From: CAZSHG01 sp964606695 [NCBI: uncultured bacterium]
Lineage (GTDB): Bacteria > UBP14 > UBA6098
Length of the DNA: 64,000 nucleotides
Direction of reading: 5' to 3'
Assembly: GCA_964606695.1 (NCBI GenBank)
Contig: CAZSHG010000011.1
Location: 29,835-93,834, forward strand
The translations under genes were made by a program, and so were the position numbers. Shown here piece by piece: positions 23,742 through 33,064 of this stretch. Under the pieces are notes generated by a model. It was not told the DNA's origin. It saw only the letters and a program-made list of their open reading frames with translations, and ran no database searches. Positions within the stretch are counted from its first letter, which is position 1; each line of letters opens with the position of its first letter.

Positions 23742-24992
23742 ATGGCAATCTACATCGTGATATTATTCCTTTATTTATTCGTGTTGATTTCTATCAGCAA
23801 CTTCTCATCGTCCGAGAATCTCGTTTTCTCGCTATCTGCAGACGATATACGGGAATTATCCGCCCGTGAGGACAAAGCCAGTAAATGGCTATCGGATCAG
23901 CTTAAGAAACCACGTGAATTCGCATTGTTTTTCGTCGTCGTCAGGACAATGCTATTCACACTTGCCGCGGTTCTGCTATTTTTCATAGTCGGAATTAATC
24001 CCAGCTGGTGGTTTATCATTGTGTGCGCGGTAGTATTCTGGATAAGTATAGTTCTCTTCGGTTTTGCCTTTCCCGGCGGGACCGTTCGAGGAAACCGGCT
24101 CGAAAAAGCACTTCGTAAACTGCCGCTAATAAGATTTGCCAATTATCTGTTGTCGCCTTTCAATTTCGTGTGGAAAGCGACATTGAGAATTCTCGCGCCG
24201 GAGGGAGGTATCGGCGGCCCATTGGCTATCGAAAGGGAGTTGGACGCGCTGATTCCTGATGAAGAGGGTTTCGCCGGACTCGAAACTGAAGAGAAGGAGA
24301 TGATTCGTCACGTTGTAGAGTTCGGTGATACGACGGTCAGAGAGGTTATGGTTCCCCGAATCGATATGATTTGCATCCCCGCGGAAACCTCTCCGGAGGA
24401 AGCTATAGAAACGATTTCGAATAGGGGGCATAGCAGAATTCCTTTATATGTTGACAGAGTTGATAATATCGTAGGTGTCCTATATGCTAAAGACCTTCTG
24501 CTTGCAATGTCCGGCCCTGAGCCAGTGAACAGTCTGCAGAAAATCGCCCGGGGACCCTATTTTGTCCCGGAGGCCAAGAACACGGCAGATTTGTTACGTA
24601 AATTCAAGGCCGAAAGAATCCACATTGCGATAGTAGTCGATGAATATGGCGGCACGGCGGGATTGGTTACTCTGGAGGATCTATTGGAGGAAATCGTCGG
24701 TGAAATTCACGATGAATACGACGCCGAGGAAGTCCATATCAAGAAACTTTCCGACAGCGTATATTTAGTCGATGCCAAACTGCCCATAGATGAAATAAAC
24801 GAAGAATTGAATATTAACCTACCCGAGGACGACGTCGAAACTCTCGGTGGATTTATATACGGCCTCGCCGAGGCGATACCCGAACCGGGAGATAAATTTG
24901 TCTATGAGAACCTGCTTCTAATAGTAGAAACGGTTGTGAGACAGAGAGTCAAATACGTCAAGGTTATTCTCAAAGAACCGGAGGAGATATAG
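23742..24992 (+). CDS. CorC/HlyC-family CBS-domain membrane protein
   Basis: A 416-residue protein. The N-terminal third holds about three hydrophobic segments with a short DUF21-like region. The linker motif EEKEMIRHVVEFGDTTVREVMVPRIDM leads into a pair of CBS domains (about 200-330) with GHSRIPLYVDRVDNIVGVLYAKDLL and IHIAIVVDEYGGTAGLVTLEDLLEEIVGEI. The end is the CorC_HlyC domain (GGFIYGLAEAIPEPGDKF). Family members take part in Mg/Co efflux, with adenosyl ligands bound at the CBS pair. It starts 32 bp after the PgpH-like gene with GAGGGAG before the ATG. Confidence 0.9.
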   Translation: MAIYIVILFLYLFVLISISNFSSSENLVFSLSADDIRELSAREDKASKWLSDQLKKPREFALFFVVVRTMLFTLAAVLLFFIVGINPSWWFIIVCAVVFWISIVLFGFAFPGGTVRGNRLEKALRKLPLIRFANYLLSPFNFVWKATLRILAPEGGIGGPLAIERELDALIPDEEGFAGLETEEKEMIRHVVEFGDTTVREVMVPRIDMICIPAETSPEEAIETISNRGHSRIPLYVDRVDNIVGVLYAKDLLLAMSGPEPVNSLQKIARGPYFVPEAKNTADLLRKFKAERIHIAIVVDEYGGTAGLVTLEDLLEEIVGEIHDEYDAEEVHIKKLSDSVYLVDAKLPIDEINEELNINLPEDDVETLGGFIYGLAEAIPEPGDKFVYENLLLIVETVVRQRVKYVKVILKEPEEI

Positions 24993-24996
24993 AAAC

Positions 24997-27900
24997 ATGC
25001 CGAGATTAAAAACGATAATTCTCATTGCTTTATTAATCGCAGTCGGTCTTTTTAGCTATACGATAGAACTTCAATCGGCCGACGCCGATGGATTCGTGGC
25101 CGATTTCCAACTCGGGGAGTTTTCAATCGATGATAATGGAGAATATTCGTCCATTTCGATAGAAGATATCGGCAGGACGTCGATTCCGGGAGAACCCGAT
25201 TTGCCCGTAGCGTCGGAGTATATTCTCTTGAGTGAATCGACCGCCCCTTCGGTAGAAATAAACTACTTGGCGACTGACACGATATATGCACAATCACCGG
25301 CTCCTGCGGACGTTCCGTATTTCGAAAGCGGAGTTCCGGACGGCGAATTTCCCGGCGAATCTCAGATATACAACTCTTCGGGAATCTATCCTGAAAGTAT
25401 TGCAGGTGTAAAATATGTCGGCAACGCCCGCGGTTATGAACTGGGATTGCTTTCTATAAATCCCGTAAGGTTCGATTTTAGTATCGGGGCTTACCTGGTT
25501 CATAAAAAAGTGAAGTTGACGGTTACCCTTGCCGGCCAAATCGGCGAACCCGAAGAAAACCGCAAAAGCGTGGCATTTGATCGAATGATGAGTTCATATA
25601 CGTTAAACGGCAACGTTATGCCGGAACCGCTCCAGGGCGATCCGGGTGCTTATGTTATTATCACTCCGGATAATTGTCTGGAAATTATGGAAGAATTCGC
25701 GGATTTCAAAAGATCGCGAGGACATAGGGTTATCCTTAAGCGCCTTTCGGAGTTAGGTTCGCCGCCGACAAAGGACGATATCAAGGCTTACCTGCAGGAC
25801 CTTTACGATACGGAAAATCCTGCGCCGACATTCGCTATTCTGGTAGGGGATATTAGCATGTCCGACGGGACCGAAGTCCCGGACTACAATTACGGCTATT
25901 ATTTCTCCGGCCAGGGGTATTCGCTTCTGGAAGGAGAAGATTATTTTTCCGATATCTTCTACGCCAGATGGCCGATCGATAATCCCAATGAGTGCAGGAT
26001 CTATGTTAGTAAGGTCAAATGGTATGAAACAACTCCTACTTTGGGCGGATCCGACTGGCTAACGAGAGCGTCGGTTGTTTCGACTTACGATCATGCTATA
26101 ACCCCGGTCTGGAACGTCCTGTGGGTTTATGAATTGTTGCTTCGGCAGGGATATACGGCGGTGGATACTTTTTTCGAGAATGGCACTATGATACCTTTAC
26201 CTTCCGAAATAGCGGCACCGATTAATGACGGCCTCGCTTTTATCGACTACCGCGGTTGGGCCGGAAGCAACGGTTGGTGGGAACCGGAATTCACCGTTAC
26301 CGATGTGATGACATTGAGTAATACCGAAGCTTACCCCATTATTACCAGCATTGTCTGCGGCACCGGCGATTACGGGGCTTTCACCGACCCCTGTTTCGGG
26401 GAGGCGTGGATAAGGGCGGGAACTGTTAGCAATCCCAAAGGCGGGGTAGCTTTTTTCGGATCAACCGATCATGATACGCACACAAGATATAACAACCCGA
26501 TAAACGGCGGTTTCTTCACAAGCCTTTTCGTCCACGATCTGCCGTATATCGGGCAGGCCGAATGGCTCGCTAAAGCCGAGATACTCAGGTTGCATCCCCA
26601 CGAAGAGGAACATATCGAATTGTATTTTCACAGCTACTGCACTCTTGGCGATCCGGGATTGATGATGCAAAGGTATATTCCCGGCACTATCGAAGTTACC
26701 CACGACCCTGTGGATAACGGCGGATTGATAACGTTAGACGTAACCGAAAGCGGGTTACCGGTCGAAAACGCAACGGTTTGCATGTTGAGACTAGAGACGA
26801 ACGAGCTATCCGTTTCCCATACCGATTTTATGGGCGAGACGGAACTATATGTTCCCGGTAGCGGCGAGGGAACGGTTGTTATTACCGTTTACGCCCCGTT
26901 TCATACGACTTACGTCGATACGGTCGAGGTCGAGGGCAGGCCGGGTTTATCTATTATCGATGTAGCTATCGAGGATACTATAGAGGGCAACGGCGACGGC
27001 GACCTCGACCCGAACGAAACGGTCGTCTTGAGGATAACTATCGAGAATTATTATTATCTGCCGATTAGCCCGGTCGAAGGTTACCTCTGGGCGGAACACC
27101 GGGGTGTCAGCGTTTCCGACGAGTTCGATTCCGTTACAGTGGACGGCTATTCCGAGAACGAACTCGTCTTTATCGTGGAAACTTCCGGAGAAGCGACAGG
27201 CGGTGGCCCCGCGTTAATGCGTCTTTATTGCGATTCTCGAGTGGGAAGGACTATGTTGCCTTTTACGATAGACCTGCCGTTGGGTGGAATTTCAATCGAC
27301 TCGATACGTATCGACGACAGCGCGGGCGGCGACGGCGACGGAACATTGGAGCCGGGAGAAACAGGCACTGCGGAAGTATTAATTAATAATCACGGCGGGG
27401 GAACGATAAGCCCTTTCGCCCTCAACGTTTATTCTACAAGCGGGTGGATGAGTATCGACGGCGGGGACTCGGTATTAGTTCCCGAAATCGACCCTACCTC
27501 CACAGTCTGGTCGGCGGGGTTCGATGTGGCCGCACATACCGACGCTTTCCACGGTTATCCGATTGGAATAGAGGTTCATTACCATGACGGCGACCGATTT
27601 ATTAAAACACTTCCACTGGCTCTCGGAACGAGGAACTCCGATGATCCGCAGGGGAGCGATGCCTGGGGTTATTTCGCATACGATAATACCGATTTAGGAT
27701 CCGGGATTTCTCCGGGCACCTTCGAGGACATTTCCGGTAGCGGCACCTTCGTAACTGTAGGTGACGACGAGAACATTGCCCTGGAACTACCCTTCGACTT
27801 CGTTTACTACGGAGAGAGTTTCGATACTCTAACGGTCAGCTCTAACGGCTGGGCGGCGCCGGGAATACAGCCCTATTTCATGCTGAATTTCTATAACAAC

Positions 27901-29103
27901 CCAATCCCCGCGCCGAACGGACCCTGGGGAACTCTCGCTGTCTTCTGGGACGATCTCGAACCTCTTGCGGGAGGCGGAATTTATTGGGAAGATATGGGAG
28001 ACGAGTTCGTCGTTCAATGGCAGGATATGGGTCATGCGCGTTTCGACGGCGTCAACAACACTTTCCAGTTGGCGATATTCGACCCCGCAATCCATCCGAC
28101 CAGAACGGGCGATTCTCCGATAGAATTCAGATACGCGGGCACAATCGAAGACGTGGATTCGCTTGAAGAATATTCCACCGTAGGTATCGAGTCGCAGGAT
28201 CACGGTATGGGCATAGAGTATCTCTATTCGACCGTCTATGACGACGGTGCGGCTCCAATAGAGGATGGCACCGCGATAAGATTCACGACGAACTGCGGTT
28301 CCGCGTTACTCACCGGACAGGTCGATTTGGATGGCGATATTCCCTCGAAAGCCATAATATCGACGGATCCGGGACAGATAGCCCGACCGAATATTTCCGG
28401 CGATTGGAGGTTGTTAGAACTTCCGGCGGGAGATTATGTTATCACGTGTGAAGCGCCTTACTTTTTCCCCCGGGCGGAAAGCCTGACACTTGTTGCCGAC
28501 GAACATGCGATAATCGATTTTTCGCTAACACGCATCCCTGTCCCGGATACGATTTGGGCGTCGAGGGACGTTATGAGCGATATCTCCGTCGGCTGGCCGG
28601 GAGCCCCTTCATCCGAGTTGCCGCTGGATGGCTATGTTCTTTTCAAGTATTCGGCTCCGGGCGGTAACCCGGAAATTATCGAAGTTACGGATACCTTTTA
28701 TGTGGATACAGAAACCGAAACTGGCCGGAAATATTTCTACAGAGTGCGATACAAATATTCGGGATATTCCGGCGCTCCGTCAGAATTGGCAGAAGGTTGG
28801 CGAGAGTTGAATACTACCGTAGATGAATGTGAATTGCCAGGTAAATTATCTTTAATTACTTCACCCAATCCCTTCAATGCCGTCATGAAAATAGAAATCG
28901 AAGTCCCGGAAGGCCAAAGGGCGAGCCTGGAGATATTCGACGTCCTCGGGAGGAGAATATTCAAACAAAAGAACATAGAAAGGCGACGGACGATTACGTG
29001 GCCTCGCGAAAATACGCATATCGAACAATCGAGTGGTATTTATTTATTGAGATTGTCAACTGAATCTCAACAGATTTGCAGTAAAGTAATACTATTAAAG
29101 TAA
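24997..29103 (+). CDS. Gingipain-like C25 exported protein, catalytic His apparently replaced
   Basis: A 1368-residue exported protein. Signal peptide (about 1-24), propeptide-like region with IPGEPDLPVASEYI, then a C25 caspase-fold domain (about 210-560): YVIITPDNCLEIMEEFADFKRS, FAILVGDISM, YFSDIFYARWPI. In the active site the Cys is present (IVCGTGDY, C454), but the residue 33 positions earlier, where RgpB has its catalytic His in a GHG motif, is Trp421 in YRGWAGSNGW. Downstream are several immunoglobulin-like repeats (each opening with an EGNGDGDLDPNET-type phrase), a beta-propeller-like segment, and a sorting domain (TSPNPFNAVMKIEIE, LEIFDVLGRRIF, SGIYLLRLS, final Lys). Peptidase activity is uncertain. 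It lies in the operon 4 bp after CorC. Confidence 0.85.
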   Translation: MPRLKTIILIALLIAVGLFSYTIELQSADADGFVADFQLGEFSIDDNGEYSSISIEDIGRTSIPGEPDLPVASEYILLSESTAPSVEINYLATDTIYAQSPAPADVPYFESGVPDGEFPGESQIYNSSGIYPESIAGVKYVGNARGYELGLLSINPVRFDFSIGAYLVHKKVKLTVTLAGQIGEPEENRKSVAFDRMMSSYTLNGNVMPEPLQGDPGAYVIITPDNCLEIMEEFADFKRSRGHRVILKRLSELGSPPTKDDIKAYLQDLYDTENPAPTFAILVGDISMSDGTEVPDYNYGYYFSGQGYSLLEGEDYFSDIFYARWPIDNPNECRIYVSKVKWYETTPTLGGSDWLTRASVVSTYDHAITPVWNVLWVYELLLRQGYTAVDTFFENGTMIPLPSEIAAPINDGLAFIDYRGWAGSNGWWEPEFTVTDVMTLSNTEAYPIITSIVCGTGDYGAFTDPCFGEAWIRAGTVSNPKGGVAFFGSTDHDTHTRYNNPINGGFFTSLFVHDLPYIGQAEWLAKAEILRLHPHEEEHIELYFHSYCTLGDPGLMMQRYIPGTIEVTHDPVDNGGLITLDVTESGLPVENATVCMLRLETNELSVSHTDFMGETELYVPGSGEGTVVITVYAPFHTTYVDTVEVEGRPGLSIIDVAIEDTIEGNGDGDLDPNETVVLRITIENYYYLPISPVEGYLWAEHRGVSVSDEFDSVTVDGYSENELVFIVETSGEATGGGPALMRLYCDSRVGRTMLPFTIDLPLGGISIDSIRIDDSAGGDGDGTLEPGETGTAEVLINNHGGGTISPFALNVYSTSGWMSIDGGDSVLVPEIDPTSTVWSAGFDVAAHTDAFHGYPIGIEVHYHDGDRFIKTLPLALGTRNSDDPQGSDAWGYFAYDNTDLGSGISPGTFEDISGSGTFVTVGDDENIALELPFDFVYYGESFDTLTVSSNGWAAPGIQPYFMLNFYNNPIPAPNGPWGTLAVFWDDLEPLAGGGIYWEDMGDEFVVQWQDMGHARFDGVNNTFQLAIFDPAIHPTRTGDSPIEFRYAGTIEDVDSLEEYSTVGIESQDHGMGIEYLYSTVYDDGAAPIEDGTAIRFTTNCGSALLTGQVDLDGDIPSKAIISTDPGQIARPNISGDWRLLELPAGDYVITCEAPYFFPRAESLTLVADEHAIIDFSLTRIPVPDTIWASRDVMSDISVGWPGAPSSELPLDGYVLFKYSAPGGNPEIIEVTDTFYVDTETETGRKYFYRVRYKYSGYSGAPSELAEGWRELNTTVDECELPGKLSLITSPNPFNAVMKIEIEVPEGQRASLEIFDVLGRRIFKQKNIERRRTITWPRENTHIEQSSGIYLLRLSTESQQICSKVILLK

Positions 29104-29127
29104 AAAAAGAAAACAGGAGGTATAATA

Positions 29128-30432
29128 ATGCAACCTATTATCATCAGTGTTTGGGCGAGGGAGATCCTCGATAGCCGGGGTAATCCCACTCTTGAAGTGG
29201 AAATGGAACTCGAATCCGGAGTTATAGGATGGGCGGCTGTCCCAAGCGGTGCATCGACGGGAAGACATGAAGCCGTGGAACTTCGCGATGGAGACACCGA
29301 CAGATATTTCGGTAAAGGCGTTACGAAGGCGGTAGATAATGTAAACGAGATAATCGCGCCGGAAATAATCGATCTGGATGCGACTGATCAACTGGGTATA
29401 GACAAACTCATGTTGGAATTAGACGGAACTCCAAATAAAAGCCGGCTGGGGGCAAACGCGATTCTGGGCGTCTCGATGGCAGTTGCCAGAGCCGCGGCGA
29501 ACCACATGGAATTGCCACTATATCAATACATAGGTGGAATTAATAGCGGGACTCTGCCAATCCCGATGCTAAATGTGATTAACGGAGGTTCACACGCGAG
29601 TAATAACCTCGATATACAGGAGTTCATGATTCTGCCCGCGGGAGCTATGAGTATAGGCGAATCCATACGTGCGGCGAGTGAGACTTTCAAGACTTTGAAG
29701 AAAATACTCGATAAAGAAAACCTTGTTACGGCAGTCGGCGATGAAGGCGGAATGGCTCCGTCGTTGCAATCGAATCGTCAGGCTATCGAGTATTTAATTA
29801 AAGCCATAGAGCAGGCCGGTTATCGTCCCGGCGAGGATATCTGGATTACTCTGGACTGCGCCGCGTCGGAATTTTACAATACGGAAAAGAACATTTATTA
29901 TCTGAAAGCCGAACAAAAGGAATTCGATTATTCAGATATGATAAAATACTACGATTCGCTTATCAGGGATTACCCCATAGTCAGTATCGAGGATCCTCTT
30001 GACGAGGACGATTGGGAGGGTTGGGCCGCGATGACGGCCGCTCATGGAGATAAAATACAGATTGTAGGAGACGATATCTTCGTTACCAATCCCAACAGAA
30101 TAGCTCGCGGAATAAAGGAAAAATCCGCCAACGCCGCGCTTATAAAACTCAACCAGATAGGGTCGGTTACCGAGACTCTGGACGCGATTAAAATATCGCT
30201 TAATGCCGGTTGGGGTGCAGTAATTTCGCATCGAAGCGGGGAAACGGAGGATACCTTTATTGCCGATCTTGCTGTGGCGACGGGAGTCGGACAGATAAAA
30301 ACCGGGAGTATCTGCCGCGGGGAGAGAATAAGTAAGTATAATCAACTTCTCAGAATAGAAGAAGAACTTACCGGAGTCTGGCATTATCCCAACCCCGGCG
30401 AGTTGTTCCCAGGACTACTCAACGGAGTTTGA
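29128..30432 (+). CDS. eno: Enolase
   Basis: A complete 434-residue enolase, interconverting 2-phosphoglycerate and phosphoenolpyruvate in glycolysis. Family marks in order: [76 protein letters not shown], the metal ligands in [11 protein letters not shown] and VGDDIFVTN, the catalytic Lys in [12 protein letters not shown], and the C-terminal [23 protein letters not shown] lies 9 bp before the ATG. Its stop overlaps the start of the FtsB/DivIC-like gene, as commonly seen for eno and this septal gene. Confidence 0.98.
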   Translation: MQPIIISVWAREILDSRGNPTLEVEMELESGVIGWAAVPSGASTGRHEAVELRDGDTDRYFGKGVTKAVDNVNEIIAPEIIDLDATDQLGIDKLMLELDGTPNKSRLGANAILGVSMAVARAAANHMELPLYQYIGGINSGTLPIPMLNVINGGSHASNNLDIQEFMILPAGAMSIGESIRAASETFKTLKKILDKENLVTAVGDEGGMAPSLQSNRQAIEYLIKAIEQAGYRPGEDIWITLDCAASEFYNTEKNIYYLKAEQKEFDYSDMIKYYDSLIRDYPIVSIEDPLDEDDWEGWAAMTAAHGDKIQIVGDDIFVTNPNRIARGIKEKSANAALIKLNQIGSVTETLDAIKISLNAGWGAVISHRSGETEDTFIADLAVATGVGQIKTGSICRGERISKYNQLLRIEEELTGVWHYPNPGELFPGLLNGV

Positions 30433-30803
30433 TGTCGAAACAAGAAAAAAATAATGAAAAAACGTCAAGCAAGAAATTCCTGAGGATAGACCCCGGACAA
30501 CGACTCAAGGTCTGGAAGAAAGCGCGTTACGCGGCTATAGCTCTAATATTATTGGTATTACTGGTTATAGTCTTCGGGGGGCAATCGGGATTTATCGCGT
30601 TGCTCAGATATTCTCGATACGAGAAAACGCTTCAGAGAAGACTGGCTGAGGAACAGAGAATCTCCGATTCGCTGGAGGTCGTCCTAACGCGCCTCAGAAG
30701 CGACCCCGAATATAAGGAAAGGGCGGCGAGAGAGAAGTTACGGATGATTGAAGAAGGAGAGATAATCGTCCGTTTTGAGGATAGCCAATCCTCAGAAAAA
30801 TAA
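30432..30803 (+). CDS. Septum formation initiator (FtsB/DivIC) family protein
   Basis: A 123-residue bitopic protein: basic cytoplasmic start, one TM helix (AALILLVLLVIVFGG-like, about 31-50), then a coiled coil rich in Arg/Glu/Leu (YEKTLQRRLAEEQRISDSLEVVLTRLRSD) and the family's EYKERAAREKLRMIEEGEII motif. FtsB/DivIC works with FtsL and FtsQ in the divisome. Start at the ATG overlapping the eno stop (TGATG); the enolase-FtsB neighbourhood is common in many phyla, supporting the call. It is the last gene before a terminator. Confidence 0.85.
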   Translation: MSKQEKNNEKTSSKKFLRIDPGQRLKVWKKARYAAIALILLVLLVIVFGGQSGFIALLRYSRYEKTLQRRLAEEQRISDSLEVVLTRLRSDPEYKERAAREKLRMIEEGEIIVRFEDSQSSEK

Positions 30804-30813
30804 AGAAATAAAT

Positions 30814-30836
30814 GCGAGGATTGCCTCGCCTTTTTT
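30814..30836 (+). terminator. Operon terminator after FtsB/DivIC
   Basis: GCGAGG, ATTG loop, CCTCGC, then CTTTTTT, 11 bp past the stop. It ends the five-gene operon that begins at 21478. Confidence 0.85.
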
Positions 30837-30847
30837 CATCACAGATT

Positions 30848-32947
30848 CTACTTCATTATAAATATCTTCGCGTCGTGCGGTGGGATTTCGAATTCCAGCG
30901 GATTGGGGTCGTAGATTCTTTCACCGGAAAAAACCTCGCTGGCGCGGCCTAAACCGCTTTTTTCCGATAAAATGTAATCTTCGGGAGCAAATTCGTTCTC
31001 CATAAGCAGTCTAACACTTACCTTCTGCGGGCTATCCGATAGATTCACGGCAACAACAGATATTTCTTTTTCATATCTTCTTTCGACAACCAGAACCATA
31101 TTTTCGTCATCTACGTAAAGCGGTCTGGCCGTCCCAAGCGCGAGACTCGGGTTCTTACGGCGCAATCCGGCGATATATCGCACGGTTTTGAAAAGGTTCC
31201 GATCCCATTTTTTCTCGTCGTCCCAGTTGAAGGCTCGCCTGCAATCGGGGTCTTTGCCGCCCTTCATTCCGATCTCATCGCCATAGTAGATGCATGGAGC
31301 TCCTGGCCACGTGAGTGACCATATCATTGCCAATCTAACACGCCAGGTCTCGCCGTTGGCAATTGTAAGGAAACGCGGCGTATCGTGGCTTCCCAGTAAG
31401 TTCATTAATACGGTGTTTACCGGTTGCGGATAATCGGCAATATAACCGCCCAGTCTGTCGAGGAAATCGGTGGGTGTAATATTCGATTTAGCGAAAAACT
31501 CGATACAGGCGTCGCGAAAACGATAATTCATAACCGCGTCGAATTCCTCACCATTAAGCCACGGTGTGCCGTCTCCCCATATTTCTCCTATAGAATAAGT
31601 CTGCGGATCGATACTCCGTATTGTATCGCGAAAATCCTTCCAGAATCGGTGTGGAACCTCGTTTGCGACATCGAGTCGCCAGCCGTCGGCACCATGTTCC
31701 TGCCATTTACGGATTGCCTTGAATAAATAAGACCTTACCTTAGGGTTATCAGTATTTAGTTTCGGCAGAGAACCGAATCCCCACCAGGCTTCGTAATTGG
31801 GGTTATCCGGGCCGTGAACCGGATAAGAATGGACGAAAAACCAATCGGCGTATTTACTTGACTCGCCGTTCTGAACGACATCCTGGAATATTTCTGAACC
31901 GAAACCTATATGGTTGAAAACCCCGTCGAGCACAAGTTTGATCCCAGCTTTTTCAGTTTCCTCATTGAGGCGCGTAAACAGTCGTGTATCGCCGAAATTA
32001 TCGTCGATTTCCATATAATTATGTGTGTCGTATTTATGGTTACTTCCCGCTTCGAAAATCGGGTTGAAATAGATCGCTCCGACGCTCATATCTTTCAGGT
32101 GGTCTATGTGGTCTATAACTCCCTGTAAATCTCCGCCCATGAAGTTGTCGTATTCGGGTGTGCTTCCCCATGGGACGGAGTTCGGCGGATCGTTCGATGT
32201 ATCGCCGTTAGCAAATCTTTCGGGGAATATCTGGTAAAATAGGACACCGCGCGCCCATTCGGGAGTTACGAATTCGACAACATCGTCGGGAATGAAAAAG
32301 AAAAAACTGTCTTGAGGATACGAGATTGTATCCCCGCCGTCGATTATCGAGAAATAGTATTCGGTCTTTTTTCCCGAAGGTATCGATGTTTCATACCACT
32401 CGAAAGGATATTCGCTACAAAGATAAGCCATTGGGACGCTAAAACGGCCTTTCTGGAAATCCTTGTATTCGACGCTAACTCCCTGGATATCGTCCTTTTT
32501 CATTCTCAACCTTATCCACACTTTTCCGTATCCGTCGTCACATAGATAGGGCAGGTTTTGCTCGTGCCAGATAGCTCCTTCGAGTATCTCGCCGTCCCCG
32601 CGAGACGATTCGCCAACAAATTTCTCCCAATCGCCGACAGTAATGACGGAATTCTGGCCGCCGTAACCATCGGGTGCGCCTTTTGGATTATTGGGATCCG
32701 TAATCCATTGGTTGCCGTTAACGACGAATTTATATTGATATTCGCCGTCCGGCAAATCGATTGTGATTTCCCATGTGCCGTCGCTGTCCGTATCGGCCAT
32801 CGGGGTTGCGTCTGTGCTCCAGCCGTTAAATGAACCTGCGAGATTGACGCGTTCGGCAACTGTGTTCGGCGTATATTTGAAAGTAGTTTCGCGGCCAAAC
32901 AACGTTGCAATAAGCAATAGCAACGGTAATAACGAGCATTTTTTCAT
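30848..32947 (-). CDS. Exported GH13 alpha-amylase family enzyme with CBM48-like domain
   Basis: A 699-residue protein with a signal peptide (about 1-19). Residues 20-105 form a glycogen-binding CBM48/AMPK-type domain (VNLAGSFNGWS, DGEYQYKFVVNG). A linker beta domain leads to the GH13 barrel: GGDLQGVIDHIDHLKDM, GVFNHIG, nucleophile Asp in GWRLDVANEVP (about 424), acid/base Glu in SIGEIWGDG (about 454) and stabiliser Asp in LGSHDTPRF (about 520). The C-terminal beta domain ends without a sorting signal. The layout is closest to neopullulanase/cyclomaltodextrinase-type GH13_20 enzymes; it probably hydrolyses alpha-glucans in the periplasm. AAAGG lies before the ATG. Confidence 0.9.
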   Translation of the reverse strand: MKKCSLLPLLLLIATLFGRETTFKYTPNTVAERVNLAGSFNGWSTDATPMADTDSDGTWEITIDLPDGEYQYKFVVNGNQWITDPNNPKGAPDGYGGQNSVITVGDWEKFVGESSRGDGEILEGAIWHEQNLPYLCDDGYGKVWIRLRMKKDDIQGVSVEYKDFQKGRFSVPMAYLCSEYPFEWYETSIPSGKKTEYYFSIIDGGDTISYPQDSFFFFIPDDVVEFVTPEWARGVLFYQIFPERFANGDTSNDPPNSVPWGSTPEYDNFMGGDLQGVIDHIDHLKDMSVGAIYFNPIFEAGSNHKYDTHNYMEIDDNFGDTRLFTRLNEETEKAGIKLVLDGVFNHIGFGSEIFQDVVQNGESSKYADWFFVHSYPVHGPDNPNYEAWWGFGSLPKLNTDNPKVRSYLFKAIRKWQEHGADGWRLDVANEVPHRFWKDFRDTIRSIDPQTYSIGEIWGDGTPWLNGEEFDAVMNYRFRDACIEFFAKSNITPTDFLDRLGGYIADYPQPVNTVLMNLLGSHDTPRFLTIANGETWRVRLAMIWSLTWPGAPCIYYGDEIGMKGGKDPDCRRAFNWDDEKKWDRNLFKTVRYIAGLRRKNPSLALGTARPLYVDDENMVLVVERRYEKEISVVAVNLSDSPQKVSVRLLMENEFAPEDYILSEKSGLGRASEVFSGERIYDPNPLEFEIPPHDAKIFIMK

Positions 32948-33064
32948 TATCTACCTTTCGGATAAATCCAAATAAAGAAGAGGAAAGCACGAAGGGTGTC
33001 CGATCTCCATGATCGATTCCAGGATTGCCTGAACTATATTAACTAAACCGGGTTTACCTTTCGC

